The translations under genes and the position numbers were made by a program. From Bacillus sp. SLBN-46 (lineage in GTDB: Bacteria > Bacillota > Bacilli > Bacillales > Cytobacillaceae): 64,000 nt of DNA. Below, piece after piece: positions 43,992-52,464 of the stretch. The notes under the pieces were generated by a model. The model ran no database searches, was not told where the DNA came from, and was given only the letters and a program-made list of their open reading frames with translations. The DNA is taken from the NCBI RefSeq assembly GCF_031453555.1, contig NZ_JAVIZM010000001.1, positions 62,001 through 126,000 on the forward strand, written 5' to 3'. The stretch's first letter is position 1, and every line of letters starts with the position of its first letter.

Positions 43992-44918
43992 CTAATTGCT
44001 ATTAAGACTTACATTATAGGCATTAACAATATTGATACGGTGTTTGCCTTCTCCTGCTTGATAAACCGCATTTTTCAACACAGATGAATTCTCTATACCT
44101 TCAGAGGAATCCGTGTCCTCCGACACCTTCCATTCGCCATCCTTTCCGCGAACATCCTCGACTCCAACTGCCGCTACCTTCAAATCACTATTTTTCGCAA
44201 CATCGACCATAACCGATGAAGCACTTTCAATATTCCAATCATTCGCGAGCGTCCTAGGCTTTAACGTAAGCTCGTTGCCGTTACCGATCACCTCAAGCTT
44301 CACATCACTTGGTACAAGAAGCGTTGCCGCAACATTTCCTTGTAAATCAAACGGCCCCACCTCATTTGGCAAACTCTTCACATTCAGATATAACGTATCG
44401 CCTCTTTTGTTTGCTGAAATCATATCTTCTGTTGTTTTTAAAAGCTTATCTTTCTTCCCTGTTTGAACCCGATACGTACCAAACATAGAAACCTCTTTTT
44501 CTTCTGTCGCCTCAATCGTCATATCATAGCCGACCGTTCTGACTACCACTCGTTTGATACTATCATCCATCTGATAGGAATAGGCAGGAAGCTCAAATGA
44601 CCGCTCTTCCCTCGCAATTAATTCCTCCACCTTATCCATTAGACCTGTCGAGCTAATGACCGCAAACACTATTCCCGTCGTCCCCATCAGTCCGACAAAG
44701 AAAATACTAAGAAAATCATATTTTAACACCGGCTTTTCCTGCCGTGACAAAAATAAATACAGTAAAATTTCGACGCCCAGAACGATTAATAGAATGGGCC
44801 ACCACGCACTCATCACCTGAACCATACTATACCCAAGAAATCTTGAAAAAAAGAGGAAAAGTCCAAGAAACAGGAGCGATCCTCCCATTGAAAATGTACC
44901 CACACGCCAGGTTCTCAT
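43992..44918 (-). CDS. LiaF-like membrane protein, end of ECF sigma operon
   Basis: 308 residues. Three membrane helices near 11-32, 37-58 and 66-90 (SAWWPILLIVLGVEILLYL is typical of the LiaF/DUF5668 membrane region), then an extracytoplasmic beta-rich domain of about 210 residues ending INIVNAYNVSL. It overlaps the 30-residue gene upstream (GTATGA). As the last gene of the sigma operon it may sense or modulate envelope stress; this is inferred from the fold and neighbours. Confidence 0.75.
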   Translation of the reverse strand: MRTWRVGTFSMGGSLLFLGLFLFFSRFLGYSMVQVMSAWWPILLIVLGVEILLYLFLSRQEKPVLKYDFLSIFFVGLMGTTGIVFAVISSTGLMDKVEELIAREERSFELPAYSYQMDDSIKRVVVRTVGYDMTIEATEEKEVSMFGTYRVQTGKKDKLLKTTEDMISANKRGDTLYLNVKSLPNEVGPFDLQGNVAATLLVPSDVKLEVIGNGNELTLKPRTLANDWNIESASSVMVDVAKNSDLKVAAVGVEDVRGKDGEWKVSEDTDSSEGIENSSVLKNAVYQAGEGKHRINIVNAYNVSLNSN

Positions 44919-45007
44919 ACCTCTTCCTCCTTTCTTTTTCTAAAAAGGAACCCAATTCCGGCTCCGATTAGGACCACCCCTGTTATCCTATTTCTCCACT
45001 TACTCAT
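44915..45007 (-). CDS. 30-residue membrane peptide in ECF sigma operon
   Basis: ATG at 45007 opens a 30-codon frame that overlaps the preceding gene by eight bases (ATGAGTAA) and ends in TGA overlapping the next ATG (GTATGA). The peptide has a basic start (MSKWRNR), one short helix (ITGVVLIGAGIGFLF) and a charged tail RKRKEEEV. GGAGG-like GGGAGG lies ten bases before the ATG. Overlaps on both sides indicate a real translated gene; function unknown. Confidence 0.7.
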   Translation of the reverse strand: MSKWRNRITGVVLIGAGIGFLFRKRKEEEV

Positions 45008-46091
45008 GATTCTCTACCTCCCGCTTCTTCTTACTTCCGGATAAAAGCTTGATTCCGCCGCCGATTAATAACAGACAAACAAGACCTGTCTGGAAATACG
45101 GCTGGAAGTAACCTTGAACCCAGTACATCACATCAATATTCAATAGTCTCGAGAACACGGGTGAGAAGGCTGGAAGCAAGACGTTCATCACTAAATAGTA
45201 CACTCCCATGATCACAAGCCCAATCCCCACCCATTTCTGATGATTAAGGAAATAAGCAATGATCGGCACATCTTCAATCGTTTCCTCACCGTACCTAGAT
45301 GCTTTTTGCAGTCCATCGAAAAAGCTATAGAACCAAATAATCGGTATTAAAAACAAGAAAATTCCTAATCGTAAAACATCTAAAATATAAATAGAAAAGA
45401 GAAATGCCGCCATTAACTGAATTCCTCTGCGTTGTAAACCTAAATAGAGGTGGCCGGCTCCTGGGAAGATCGATAGAAAGGTCGCAATGGATTTACTCTT
45501 CTTTCCGTCTTCTTTCCTCATTTCAAAGTCCTCTAAAATACTTCTATCTATGAGCTCCTCACCGCGTTGTTTCTTATTGACCTGTTGGACAGCATCGAAA
45601 AATCCGTACACCCAGATAATCGGCAAACCTGCTAAAAACACCATAAATTCGCCTCGGCTAGAGAGTGCCGTTACAAATATGACCATCACAGCTAATCCCA
45701 AAAACGCTGCCAATAGCGTTAATCCTCGATTCATTAATCCAAGCTGGAAGTGACCAAGACCCGGGACAAAGGATAAGACAATCGTATAGAATCGTTCAGA
45801 ATCCTGAGTACCCTGGGAATTCGGATCATCGAGATTGGCTGCCTTTAGTTCTTTTTTATGTTTGGAAATCTGCACCCCCATGTCGATAAAGCTGACCAAG
45901 TAGATGAATAGGCCGACCATAAAGGTCAAGATCACCATATCCCCGTCATTATTCGTCATAAACATCACCGTAAAGATGGCACAGCCAAATACCGTTAATA
46001 AATAGAGCACACCACGAAACATTTTGCCAAAATATATATGACCAAGTCCTGGAAAAAGCGATAATGTTAACGCCTTTGTTGGATTTTTCAT
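45000..46091 (-). CDS. Three-repeat polytopic membrane protein of ECF sigma operon
   Basis: 363 residues. Three copies of a membrane unit of about 65 residues each start with LS(L/F/I)(F/V)PG(L/A)GH: the PGxGH motif occurs at 14-18, 110-114 and 210-214, each followed by a short loop with (Q/L)xxRG and two helices ending in W/S-FFD or FID. The C-terminus adds two helices. The unit resembles TM2/DUF5683-type hairpins, but a triple array is unusual. It overlaps the anti-sigma gene by four bases. The role is unknown. Confidence 0.75.
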   Translation of the reverse strand: MKNPTKALTLSLFPGLGHIYFGKMFRGVLYLLTVFGCAIFTVMFMTNNDGDMVILTFMVGLFIYLVSFIDMGVQISKHKKELKAANLDDPNSQGTQDSERFYTIVLSFVPGLGHFQLGLMNRGLTLLAAFLGLAVMVIFVTALSSRGEFMVFLAGLPIIWVYGFFDAVQQVNKKQRGEELIDRSILEDFEMRKEDGKKSKSIATFLSIFPGAGHLYLGLQRRGIQLMAAFLFSIYILDVLRLGIFLFLIPIIWFYSFFDGLQKASRYGEETIEDVPIIAYFLNHQKWVGIGLVIMGVYYLVMNVLLPAFSPVFSRLLNIDVMYWVQGYFQPYFQTGLVCLLLIGGGIKLLSGSKKKREVENHE

Positions 46092-46567
46092 TTCTTATTT
46101 GCCTCCTTTTTTTCTAGTGAGTCCATCCATGCGAATGTTTTATTCATCACACCTTCCGTCATCGAAGGCCTCTTTTCCTGAACCTGTTTGGTTTCTAATG
46201 AATTTGCATAAGTTGCAAGCGATTGAAAAGCTCCAGTAAAAGTCAATAAGATCGTCGCAGCTGCTGCCAATAAATAATGAAACGCAGCCTGCTTATAAAA
46301 CGGCGTCTTCTTGTTGGATTTTTGTTCTTCCAGTTTGGTGTCAGGCACCACACCTTGTTTCTTGGAAACTTCCGCCATTACGGCATCGGTAAAACTAGTT
46401 TCATTTGATAGAATTGGGAGAGATGATTCATTTGCTGTTACTGCTTGCAAGTAGACTTCAAGGCATTGGTCACATGTGTATAAGTGATTTTCAAGTTCTT
46501 CACGGTTTTTATCAGTGATTTCATTTCTTACATATTGCAGCCATTCATCGTAGGTGTAATGCTTCAT
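46088..46567 (-). CDS. Anti-sigma factor with zinc-finger motif, single-pass
   Basis: 159 residues from ATG 46567, which overlaps the sigma stop (ATGA). The N-terminal domain has the ZAS zinc motif: His28-x3-Cys32-x2-Cys35 in NHLYTCDQC. A membrane helix lies at about 95-115 (YLLAAAATILLTFTGAF), followed by an outer tail. It would hold the ECF sigma factor at the membrane. A dispersed GGTGTCAGGCACC palindrome lies inside the gene and encodes VVPDT in the linker before the helix. Confidence 0.88.
   Translation of the reverse strand: MKHYTYDEWLQYVRNEITDKNREELENHLYTCDQCLEVYLQAVTANESSLPILSNETSFTDAVMAEVSKKQGVVPDTKLEEQKSNKKTPFYKQAAFHYLLAAAATILLTFTGAFQSLATYANSLETKQVQEKRPSMTEGVMNKTFAWMDSLEKKEANKK
46337..46349. 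repeat. GGTGTCAGGCACC palindrome inside anti-sigma gene
   Basis: Thirteen bases identical to the core at 23046-23058. In frame it encodes part of GVVPDT, in the unstructured linker between the zinc domain and membrane helix. All other copies in the window are intergenic. Confidence 0.75.
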
Positions 46568-47109
46568 GAAAAATCGTCCTCCTTCCAATTCTTTTTCATC
46601 CAACTTCGGGCTCGGTACAGCTTCGTTTCAATCGTCTTCACCTGTACTTTTTGTTCCTCAGCTATTTGTTGATAGCTTTTTTCAGCTATGTAAAATCCAT
46701 AAATGACTTCGCGGTAATTCTCAGGCAACTCATCAAGCCTTTTCCTAACAAGTTTGCGTTGATCATTTTCAATGATTTCTTTTTCTATACTATCCCTCGG
46801 TGTCCCTAACGCCTGCTGCTCGAGGGCATCCACAACTTCCTCTCTTCTTCTAGCCTGTTTTCGTTTTACATCTATTGCATGATTGAGAGCAATTCGTGTC
46901 ATCCACGTTTTAAATCCTTGATTTTCATATTGGGAGAGAGAGGTATAAACTTTAATAAACACTTCTTGTGCGGCATCTTCTGCTTCCTTTTGGTCACGAA
47001 GAACAGCAAAGACAGTCCGGAACACGTCATTGCGGTACTTCTCAACCAAAAGACGAAAGGCATGTTCATTGCCTTCCAGCACTTTTTCTATTAATACAGT
47101 GTCGCTAAT
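46564..47109 (-). CDS. ECF RNA polymerase sigma factor
   Basis: Extracytoplasmic-function sigma factor with region 2 (AFRLLVEKYRNDVFRTVF, DAAQEVFIKVYTSL) and region 4 (LDELPENYREVIYGFYI, SYQQIAEEQKVQVKTIETK). About 181 residues if translation begins at ATT 47109, which has AAGGGGGAG six bases before it and gives the usual SDTVLIEKVLEG; GTG at 47082 has no ribosome site and would trim region 2. It heads an operon of anti-sigma, membrane protein, small peptide and LiaF-like protein. Autoregulation is expected but the promoter was not identified. Confidence 0.85.
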   Translation of the reverse strand: MSDTVLIEKVLEGNEHAFRLLVEKYRNDVFRTVFAVLRDQKEAEDAAQEVFIKVYTSLSQYENQGFKTWMTRIALNHAIDVKRKQARRREEVVDALEQQALGTPRDSIEKEIIENDQRKLVRKRLDELPENYREVIYGFYIAEKSYQQIAEEQKVQVKTIETKLYRARSWMKKNWKEDDFS

Positions 47110-47243
47110 GGTTCTCTCCCCCTTTCTCTCTGTTCTATCACATCAATAGACGAAACGTATTTCAAAAACCCCTACACTTTTTTTAAAAAATATTTTTCTT
47201 TTTTCATCTTATCATGCTCCCTTGGAACCGCTGGAACCAATCA

Positions 47244-47272
47244 TAAAAAAACGTGCGAAACTAGTCGCACGT
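47244..47272 (-). terminator. Terminator after methyltransferase gene
   Basis: Reverse strand ACGTGCGA-CTAGTT-TCGCACGT followed by TTTTTTT, 14 bases after the stop. Confidence 0.85.
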
Positions 47273-47285
47273 CTAAAAAGATTGC

Positions 47286-48065
47286 TTATACTAATCGTAA
47301 GATACAAACATTACAGTCATGAGGAATCTCAAAGGATCCGCTCGCCGGTAACGAGTCCGTTAATTCCTTTAATGCTTCCTTTCGAACCGATTCGTCTAAC
47401 CCCGCTACCCAGGAAATCGACTCTACTCGTTCCATCCATTCCTCTTTCGAAAAGCTAACGGTATAATTTAGCTTGTAGAAGTCTCTAATTTCAAACCCTT
47501 CCTTCTTCCACTCTTCAAACCACTCAACTGGAAAGCCATTAATTCGCATTTTTGAGTCCGCTTTTGAACCAGCCGGTGTTAAACCGCCCACTACGTATTT
47601 TTCAATAACCTTAAAAGTATTTTCCACCACAGCCGGCCCTGAGAGAAATCCAGAATCGATGATAATTAACGTCCCTTTTACTTTTAAAATCCTTTTGATT
47701 TCCTGGATAGCCTTCGCACGATCGAACCAGTGCCACGCTCTCATTACCGTGACAATATCAAACTGAGAATCTTCTAAACCCGTAGCTTCCGCTGTTCCCA
47801 GTTGATAGGGAATGTTAAAATTCTTCATTTGATTCAATAAAACAGCCTGTTTGATCAATTCCTTTGATGGTTCAATACCAACTACATTTGCTTTTCTCAT
47901 CGCCATTTTTCTTGCAAGTACACCTGTACCTGAACCTAGGTCAGCGATCGTTTTTCCATCAAAAAAAATATTTCGCAGCTGCAAGCTTTCCATTAAAGTG
48001 ACGGGAATATCTTCTCTTGATCGGGCATAGCTATTAGCAACTTGGCCAAAATCAATTTTACTCAT
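47286..48065 (-). CDS. Class I SAM-dependent methyltransferase
   Basis: 259 residues from ATG 48065, preceded by GGAGGGGG. Motif I IADLGSGTGVLARKMA, motif II VVGIEPSKE, and TVMRAWHWFDRAKAIQEI typical of UbiE/Tam-like small-molecule methyltransferases. No neighbour points to a substrate. It diverges from plsY. Confidence 0.85.
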   Translation of the reverse strand: MSKIDFGQVANSYARSREDIPVTLMESLQLRNIFFDGKTIADLGSGTGVLARKMAMRKANVVGIEPSKELIKQAVLLNQMKNFNIPYQLGTAEATGLEDSQFDIVTVMRAWHWFDRAKAIQEIKRILKVKGTLIIIDSGFLSGPAVVENTFKVIEKYVVGGLTPAGSKADSKMRINGFPVEWFEEWKKEGFEIRDFYKLNYTVSFSKEEWMERVESISWVAGLDESVRKEALKELTDSLPASGSFEIPHDCNVCILRLV

Positions 48066-48173
48066 GTTAGTTTCCCCCTCCACTTCCTAATATTGAGATA
48101 TTAACAAAATAATACCATCTAAATGTGATAGAATGCTATTAGAATTAAAAATTATATGTGAGGGCTGATGCAT

Positions 48174-48803
48174 ATGGTTTGGTTATTGCTTCTTGCTTCT
48201 TATTTAATTGGAAGTATTCCCACTGCTTTGATTGTGGGCAGACTAATCTTTGGTGTCGATATCCGGGAACTTGGAAGTAAAAATCCGGGAGCAACAAATA
48301 CGTTACGGGTTCTTGGAAAAAAGTCTGCTATTTTCGTCCTTCTGATCGACCTTGCAAAGGGTGCTTTAGCAACTTATCTGCCTATCCATTTTCAAGTGGA
48401 TGTAGACCCCATCTATTTTGGATTACTCGCTGTGGTTGGCCATTGCTTTCCCATTTTTGCAGGGTTTAGAGGCGGCAAAGCTATTGCCACAACTGCTGGA
48501 GCATTATTAATAGCCAATCTCCCATTGTTGGTCGTTGCCTATCTTTCCTTTTTTGCCATTATTTTTTTAACCAAGTATGTGTTTTTCGGATCGATTTCTG
48601 TTGGATTAAGCATGCTTGCCTATTCCTTTTATTCACCTGAATTAGATTTAGAACTCATCTTTTTATTCTTTTCATTCTTTTTAATTTATCTACACCGATC
48701 CAATATCCGTAATTTTATTCTTGGGATCGAACCAAAGATTAATGATAAAAATTTAAGTAAAGATCGCATTCCCCCAAAGGGCGGCGGCAATTTTAAACTA
48801 TAA
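48174..48803 (+). CDS. plsY: Glycerol-3-phosphate acyltransferase PlsY
   Basis: Transfers acyl from acyl-phosphate to glycerol-3-phosphate, the first step of phospholipid synthesis, in the membrane. Signature motifs: SYLIGSIPTALIVGRL, DIRELGSKNPGATNTLR, and GHCFPIFAGFRGGKAIATTAG. About 209 residues, five helices. ATG 48174 has GAGGG nine bases before it; ATG 48168 is too close. The C-terminal tail is longer and more charged than usual. This is probably a second plsY homologue, since the usual parE-linked context is absent. Confidence 0.88.
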   Translation: MVWLLLLASYLIGSIPTALIVGRLIFGVDIRELGSKNPGATNTLRVLGKKSAIFVLLIDLAKGALATYLPIHFQVDVDPIYFGLLAVVGHCFPIFAGFRGGKAIATTAGALLIANLPLLVVAYLSFFAIIFLTKYVFFGSISVGLSMLAYSFYSPELDLELIFLFFSFFLIYLHRSNIRNFILGIEPKINDKNLSKDRIPPKGGGNFKL

Positions 48804-48849
48804 AAAGATGAGGCTGACTCCTATACACTGAGTCAGCCTCATTTTTATT
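48803..48849. terminator. Bidirectional terminator after plsY
   Basis: ATGAGGCTGACTC-ctatacact-GAGTCAGCCTCAT, perfect thirteen-pair stem, with TTTTTATTT on the right and AAAAA on the left, between convergent genes. It overlaps the stop of the thioredoxin-like gene. Confidence 0.92.
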
Positions 48850-49399
48850 TTAATATTGTAGCTATTATGCTGCTTGCTACTGTTTGCCAAATGGCTGGGT
48901 CCTGCTGATAAGATGTTCTCAAGCGCTTATACATTTCCATTTGTCTTTCCTGAAAATCAACTGCATCCTTTTCAGGCAGGGCTGCACGTTCCTTTTCCAC
49001 AAGTGCCTGCATTTCTGGTGCCCTTGGACCCCAAACCCCCACTTCATTTCCCTCTTGATCGATAAAAATGAAAATGGGAATGGCCCTTGATGTGCCATTT
49101 GTTAAGTATTGGTCCATTAACTCTAAATTTTGGTCTCTGAGAACAAACCGAACCTCCATCCCGATGGTTTCAGCAATTTTGAGTAAAATCGGATTGTTTA
49201 AGAGCGCATCCCCACACCAATCCTCTGATATAACGATGACTCGTAACCGCTTCTCCCTTAATTCCTCAAGCCTCTTGCTGTCTTCAGCAGATAGGGTGAA
49301 ATGCTCATAAATGGATAGCATCTCTTCTTTATTACTAGTCATTGCATTTATATATTCACCCACTGTCATTCCTTTTTGAAACCAAACGTTTAAACCCAT
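48845..49399 (-). CDS. Thioredoxin-fold protein with single active-site cysteine
   Basis: 184 residues. Thioredoxin fold of the thioredoxin_9 type: VIVISEDWCGDALLNNP gives a W-C-G-D-A active site with only the first cysteine, and SRAIPIFIFID holds the cis-proline. A monothiol mechanism, or de-thiolation with a small thiol such as bacillithiol, is possible; it might also be a sensor. Unlike classic thioredoxin it carries about 60 residues before the active site. It faces plsY and shares the terminator. Confidence 0.75.
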   Translation of the reverse strand: MGLNVWFQKGMTVGEYINAMTSNKEEMLSIYEHFTLSAEDSKRLEELREKRLRVIVISEDWCGDALLNNPILLKIAETIGMEVRFVLRDQNLELMDQYLTNGTSRAIPIFIFIDQEGNEVGVWGPRAPEMQALVEKERAALPEKDAVDFQERQMEMYKRLRTSYQQDPAIWQTVASSIIATILK

Positions 49400-49575
49400 C
49401 CCAACAACACCCCTTCCGATTTTCTTCTATAATAGTTGTTTTAGTCAGACGTTACAATTGAACTGCATTCAAACATATTTCCATGGTATTCTACAAGCAC
49501 TTATTACTATTTTCATAAAGCAATAATTTAGTACTAGAAATGATTTTAATAAGTTGATAGAATATTTTATATATA

Positions 49576-49600
49576 GGAAATATTATTATAAATAATTTCC
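49576..49600 (+). promoter_or_regulatory. Dyad upstream of putP
   Basis: GGAAAT...ATTTCC inverted repeat with AT-rich centre, 23 bases before the putP start. The surrounding sequence is very AT-rich (TATATA, TATAAA), fitting promoter DNA. An operator is possible; no known box matches. Confidence 0.3.
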
Positions 49601-49622
49601 AATATAATAAAGGGGGAAAAGT

Positions 49623-51116
49623 ATGTCAAACGAAACACTACAATTAGTTTCGATTGGAATCTACATCGCCATGATGCTATTCATCGGTTGGTATTCTTAT
49701 CGAAAAACTAGCAATCTGACGGACTACATGCTCGGGGGAAGGTCTTTAGGACCTGCAGTAACCGCCTTGAGTGCTGGCGCTGCTGATATGAGTGGATGGC
49801 TATTAATGGGCTTACCTGGCGGAATTTATGTAAGCGGTTTAGCGGACGCTTGGATCGCTGTCGGTTTAACAATTGGAGCCTATTTAAACTGGTTATTGGT
49901 AGCACCTCGTCTGCGCTCCTATACGCAGGTAGCCAATGACTCTATTACAATTCCAAGTTATTTAGAAAATCGTTTTAAAGACAAAACGAAACTACTCCGC
50001 ATTGTATCAGGTATCGTTATACTTATTTTCTTTACTTTCTATGTGTCTTCAGGAATGGTTTCGGGAGCAGTATTTTTTGAAAGTTCATTTGGAACAGGCT
50101 ACCATACAGGTCTATATATCGTTGGCGGCGTTGTTGTTGCCTACACTTTATTTGGTGGATTCCTGGCAGTAAGTTATACAGACTTTATTCAAGGATTAAT
50201 GATGCTGATTGCGTTACTTTTAGTTCCTGCGATCGGTATTTTTAAAACAGGGGGGCCTGTTGAAACATTTGATACGATTCGTGCCATTGACCCTGCCTTA
50301 CTAGATTTATTTAAAGGAACTACTTTTATTGGAATTGTATCTGCAATGGCTTGGGGCCTTGGATACTTTGGACAGCCACATATCATCGTTCGCTTTATGG
50401 CCATTAAAACAATCAAGGAAACAAAAAGTGCCCGTCGCATCGGAATGGGCTGGATGATTATTTCTTTAATTGGTACCATTCTGACTGGATTTATCGGCCT
50501 GGCATTCTTCCATAATAATGCTGATTTTTCATTAAAAAATCCAGAAGCTGTCTTTATTTCGTTAAGTCAAATCTTCTTCCATCCTTTATTTGCAGGATTT
50601 GCATTGGCCGCTATTCTTGCCGCCATCATGAGCACGATCTCTTCTCAGTTGATCGTAACCTCAAGTGCACTTGTTGAAGATTTATATAAAGTAGTAATGA
50701 ACAAAAACGCAAAGGATAAACAATTAGTTTTCTTAGGCAGAATGGCTGTTCTACTTGTTGCTGTTGTTGCAGCTGCACTTGCTTTCCAGCAAAACAACAC
50801 AATTTTAGACCTTGTTGCCTATGCGTGGGCAGGTTTCGGAGCATCATTTGGTCCTATCATTCTATTAAGCTTATTCTGGAAAAAGACAACCAACTGGGGA
50901 GCCCTGTTCGGAATGATTGTCGGTGCTGTTACCGTTATCGTTTGGAAAAATGCGGACCTTGGTAAAGTTATTTTCGGCGAATCGCTTTATGAAATCGTTC
51001 CAGGCTTCGTACTTAACCTAATTGTGGCTTACATTGTCAGCTTACTCACTTATAAGAAAAATGATGAAATCGAAAAAGAGTTCACTGAAAGTGTTCGCTT
51101 ACTAAAACAAGAATAG
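49623..51116 (+). CDS. putP: Sodium/proline symporter (PutP/OpuE)
   Basis: Sodium:solute symporter (SSS) of 497 residues, thirteen helices. Motifs: GGRSLGPAVTALSAGAADMSGW at the N-terminus (sodium site), PSYLENRFKDK and GYFGQPHIIVRFMAIK, typical of PutP/OpuE. It imports proline, either as nutrient or as osmoprotectant. It lies 1.4 kb from gatCAB, in the position of opuE in B. subtilis, but no proline-catabolic genes are in the window. AAAGGGGGAAAAGT precedes the ATG. Confidence 0.92.
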   Translation: MSNETLQLVSIGIYIAMMLFIGWYSYRKTSNLTDYMLGGRSLGPAVTALSAGAADMSGWLLMGLPGGIYVSGLADAWIAVGLTIGAYLNWLLVAPRLRSYTQVANDSITIPSYLENRFKDKTKLLRIVSGIVILIFFTFYVSSGMVSGAVFFESSFGTGYHTGLYIVGGVVVAYTLFGGFLAVSYTDFIQGLMMLIALLLVPAIGIFKTGGPVETFDTIRAIDPALLDLFKGTTFIGIVSAMAWGLGYFGQPHIIVRFMAIKTIKETKSARRIGMGWMIISLIGTILTGFIGLAFFHNNADFSLKNPEAVFISLSQIFFHPLFAGFALAAILAAIMSTISSQLIVTSSALVEDLYKVVMNKNAKDKQLVFLGRMAVLLVAVVAAALAFQQNNTILDLVAYAWAGFGASFGPIILLSLFWKKTTNWGALFGMIVGAVTVIVWKNADLGKVIFGESLYEIVPGFVLNLIVAYIVSLLTYKKNDEIEKEFTESVRLLKQE

Positions 51117-51125
51117 ACTATTGAA

Positions 51126-51155
51126 AAAGCCCGGATGATCTATAATCCGGGCTTT
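51126..51155. terminator. Bidirectional terminator between putP and DUF1697 gene
   Basis: AAAGCCCGGAT-gatctata-ATCCGGGCTTT with TTTCTTTC to the right and TTTTTC on the left strand; it serves two convergent genes. Confidence 0.9.
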
Positions 51156-51158
51156 CTT

Positions 51159-51701
51159 TCATATAGCCAACTCTTTTGCTAATGCTTCCAGCTTAAGCAC
51201 CGTTTTCCAGTTCCGTACTGTTGCAGGAACCCCTAGCTTTGGCAGCTGAGTAGCCAGCTTCGAATCGCGGATGCTTTGGCGGAAAAGTAAATAAACATCC
51301 TTCCCAACAATTTGGCATTCATCGAGTTCACTTTTAAAACCTTGCAAATAGTCGATTTTCTCCTTGGGAGGTTCATCTGCTAAAAAGGCGAGTTGAACGC
51401 TTTCCCCTTCATTTAACGAATCTAGCGAGTAAGGGCAATCCTTTATCATTTGATCCAGTTCTTCAGCAGTTCTTAAGATAACGGGAACAGGAAAACCAAA
51501 GGTAGTTCTGATTTCCTCTTCTATTCGTTGAGTGAGTTGTGTTGCCCCCTCTTCCGATTCAAACAAAACATTTCCACTTTGAATATAGGTCTTCACCTTA
51601 CCCAGACCCATGCTTTCAAGCAGCTGTCTTAATTCAGCCATTTTAATAATATTATGACCGCCTACATTAATTCCTCTTAATAGCGCAATATATATTGTCA
51701 C
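51159..51701 (-). CDS. DUF1697 family protein
   Basis: 180 residues. The N-terminus IYIALLRGINVGGHNIIKM and TYIQSGNVLFES are the DUF1697 signature, followed by an alpha/beta domain ending VRNWKTVLKL. No known reaction. Start is GTG with AGGGATCTTGG before it. Cytoplasmic. Confidence 0.85.
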   Translation of the reverse strand: MTIYIALLRGINVGGHNIIKMAELRQLLESMGLGKVKTYIQSGNVLFESEEGATQLTQRIEEEIRTTFGFPVPVILRTAEELDQMIKDCPYSLDSLNEGESVQLAFLADEPPKEKIDYLQGFKSELDECQIVGKDVYLLFRQSIRDSKLATQLPKLGVPATVRNWKTVLKLEALAKELAI

Positions 51702-51828
51702 CCAAGATCCCTCTCTTCCTATTCTCTAAATCTTACCATTTTCTCAACAAACTAAACTACTAGAGTGAAGGAGATGGTGACTAATTTGTAGAATGTATGG
51801 AACATGCATTTAATAGGAGGAATGAATA

Positions 51829-52260
51829 ATGATTCCACAAAGGGTAAGTTTAATTACAATTGGTGCTTTTAATTTACCAGCACTTCGATCTTTTTATCAA
51901 AAGTTAAGCTGGGCAGAAACTAGTATTAGCTCAGATAACTATGCTGTCTTTAAAACAGCAGGTGTTCTGCTTTCCTTGTTCCCAATTGAGGAGTTGGCAA
52001 AGGATGCGAATATTGAAATCACACATTCGACCGAATCCTTTCGAGGTGTGACTTTCGCTATTAACGTGAACGAGCCAGGACAGGTTGATTCAGTTACGGA
52101 GGAAATTCGCAAAGCTGGCGGAAAAATCGTAAGAGAGCCTAGTGATGCTTTTTGGGGCGGTCGGACAGCCTATTTTGCCGATCCAGAAAATAATCTTTGG
52201 GAAGTGGCTTGGAATCCTACCTCTGTATTCGATGAACGCGGGGCAATGATTTCATTCTAA
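51829..52260 (+). CDS. VOC superfamily (glyoxalase-like) protein
   Basis: 143 residues with two beta-alpha-beta-beta-beta units. ITIGAFNLPALRSFYQKL begins the first and YFADPENNLWEVAW ends the second (Glu is the usual C-terminal metal ligand). The first-unit histidine is replaced (LITIGAF), so metal binding may be weak. AGGAGG precedes the ATG. Substrate unknown. Confidence 0.82.
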   Translation: MIPQRVSLITIGAFNLPALRSFYQKLSWAETSISSDNYAVFKTAGVLLSLFPIEELAKDANIEITHSTESFRGVTFAINVNEPGQVDSVTEEIRKAGGKIVREPSDAFWGGRTAYFADPENNLWEVAWNPTSVFDERGAMISF

Positions 52261-52269
52261 TTAGTATGG

Positions 52270-52297
52270 CGCTAGGCAATTGCCTGGCGTTTTTTTA
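52270..52297 (+). terminator. Terminator after VOC gene
   Basis: CGCTAGGCAATTGCCTGGCG stem followed by TTTTTTT, ten bases after the stop. Confidence 0.85.
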
Positions 52298-52436
52298 TTG
52301 GGATATTGTTCTTTCTTGTCAAAAAAAGCACGCTTCGACAAGTTCCCCTACTGTTCATCATCAATCAAACGTTTGGTTAATTCCAATCAAAATCCTTTTT
52401 AACAAAGGGTTTTTTCCCGGGAAATGAAGCGAGGAT

Positions 52437-52456
52437 TGTCGAAATACGTTTCGACA
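52437..52456. repeat. Inverted pair of TGTCGAA (Spo0A-box-like) sequences
   Basis: TGTCGAAA-TACG-TTTCGACA. A further TTCGACA lies near 52337. The TGTCGAA heptamer is the Spo0A box, but this lies between convergent genes, so a promoter role is unlikely; more likely a palindromic repeat. Confidence 0.4.
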
Positions 52457-52464
52457 TGAACTAC

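Noticed and set aside
52437..52456. Inverted Spo0A boxes as a regulatory site
   Set aside because: They lie between two convergent gene ends with terminators on both sides, so no promoter is there to regulate; a palindromic repeat is more likely.
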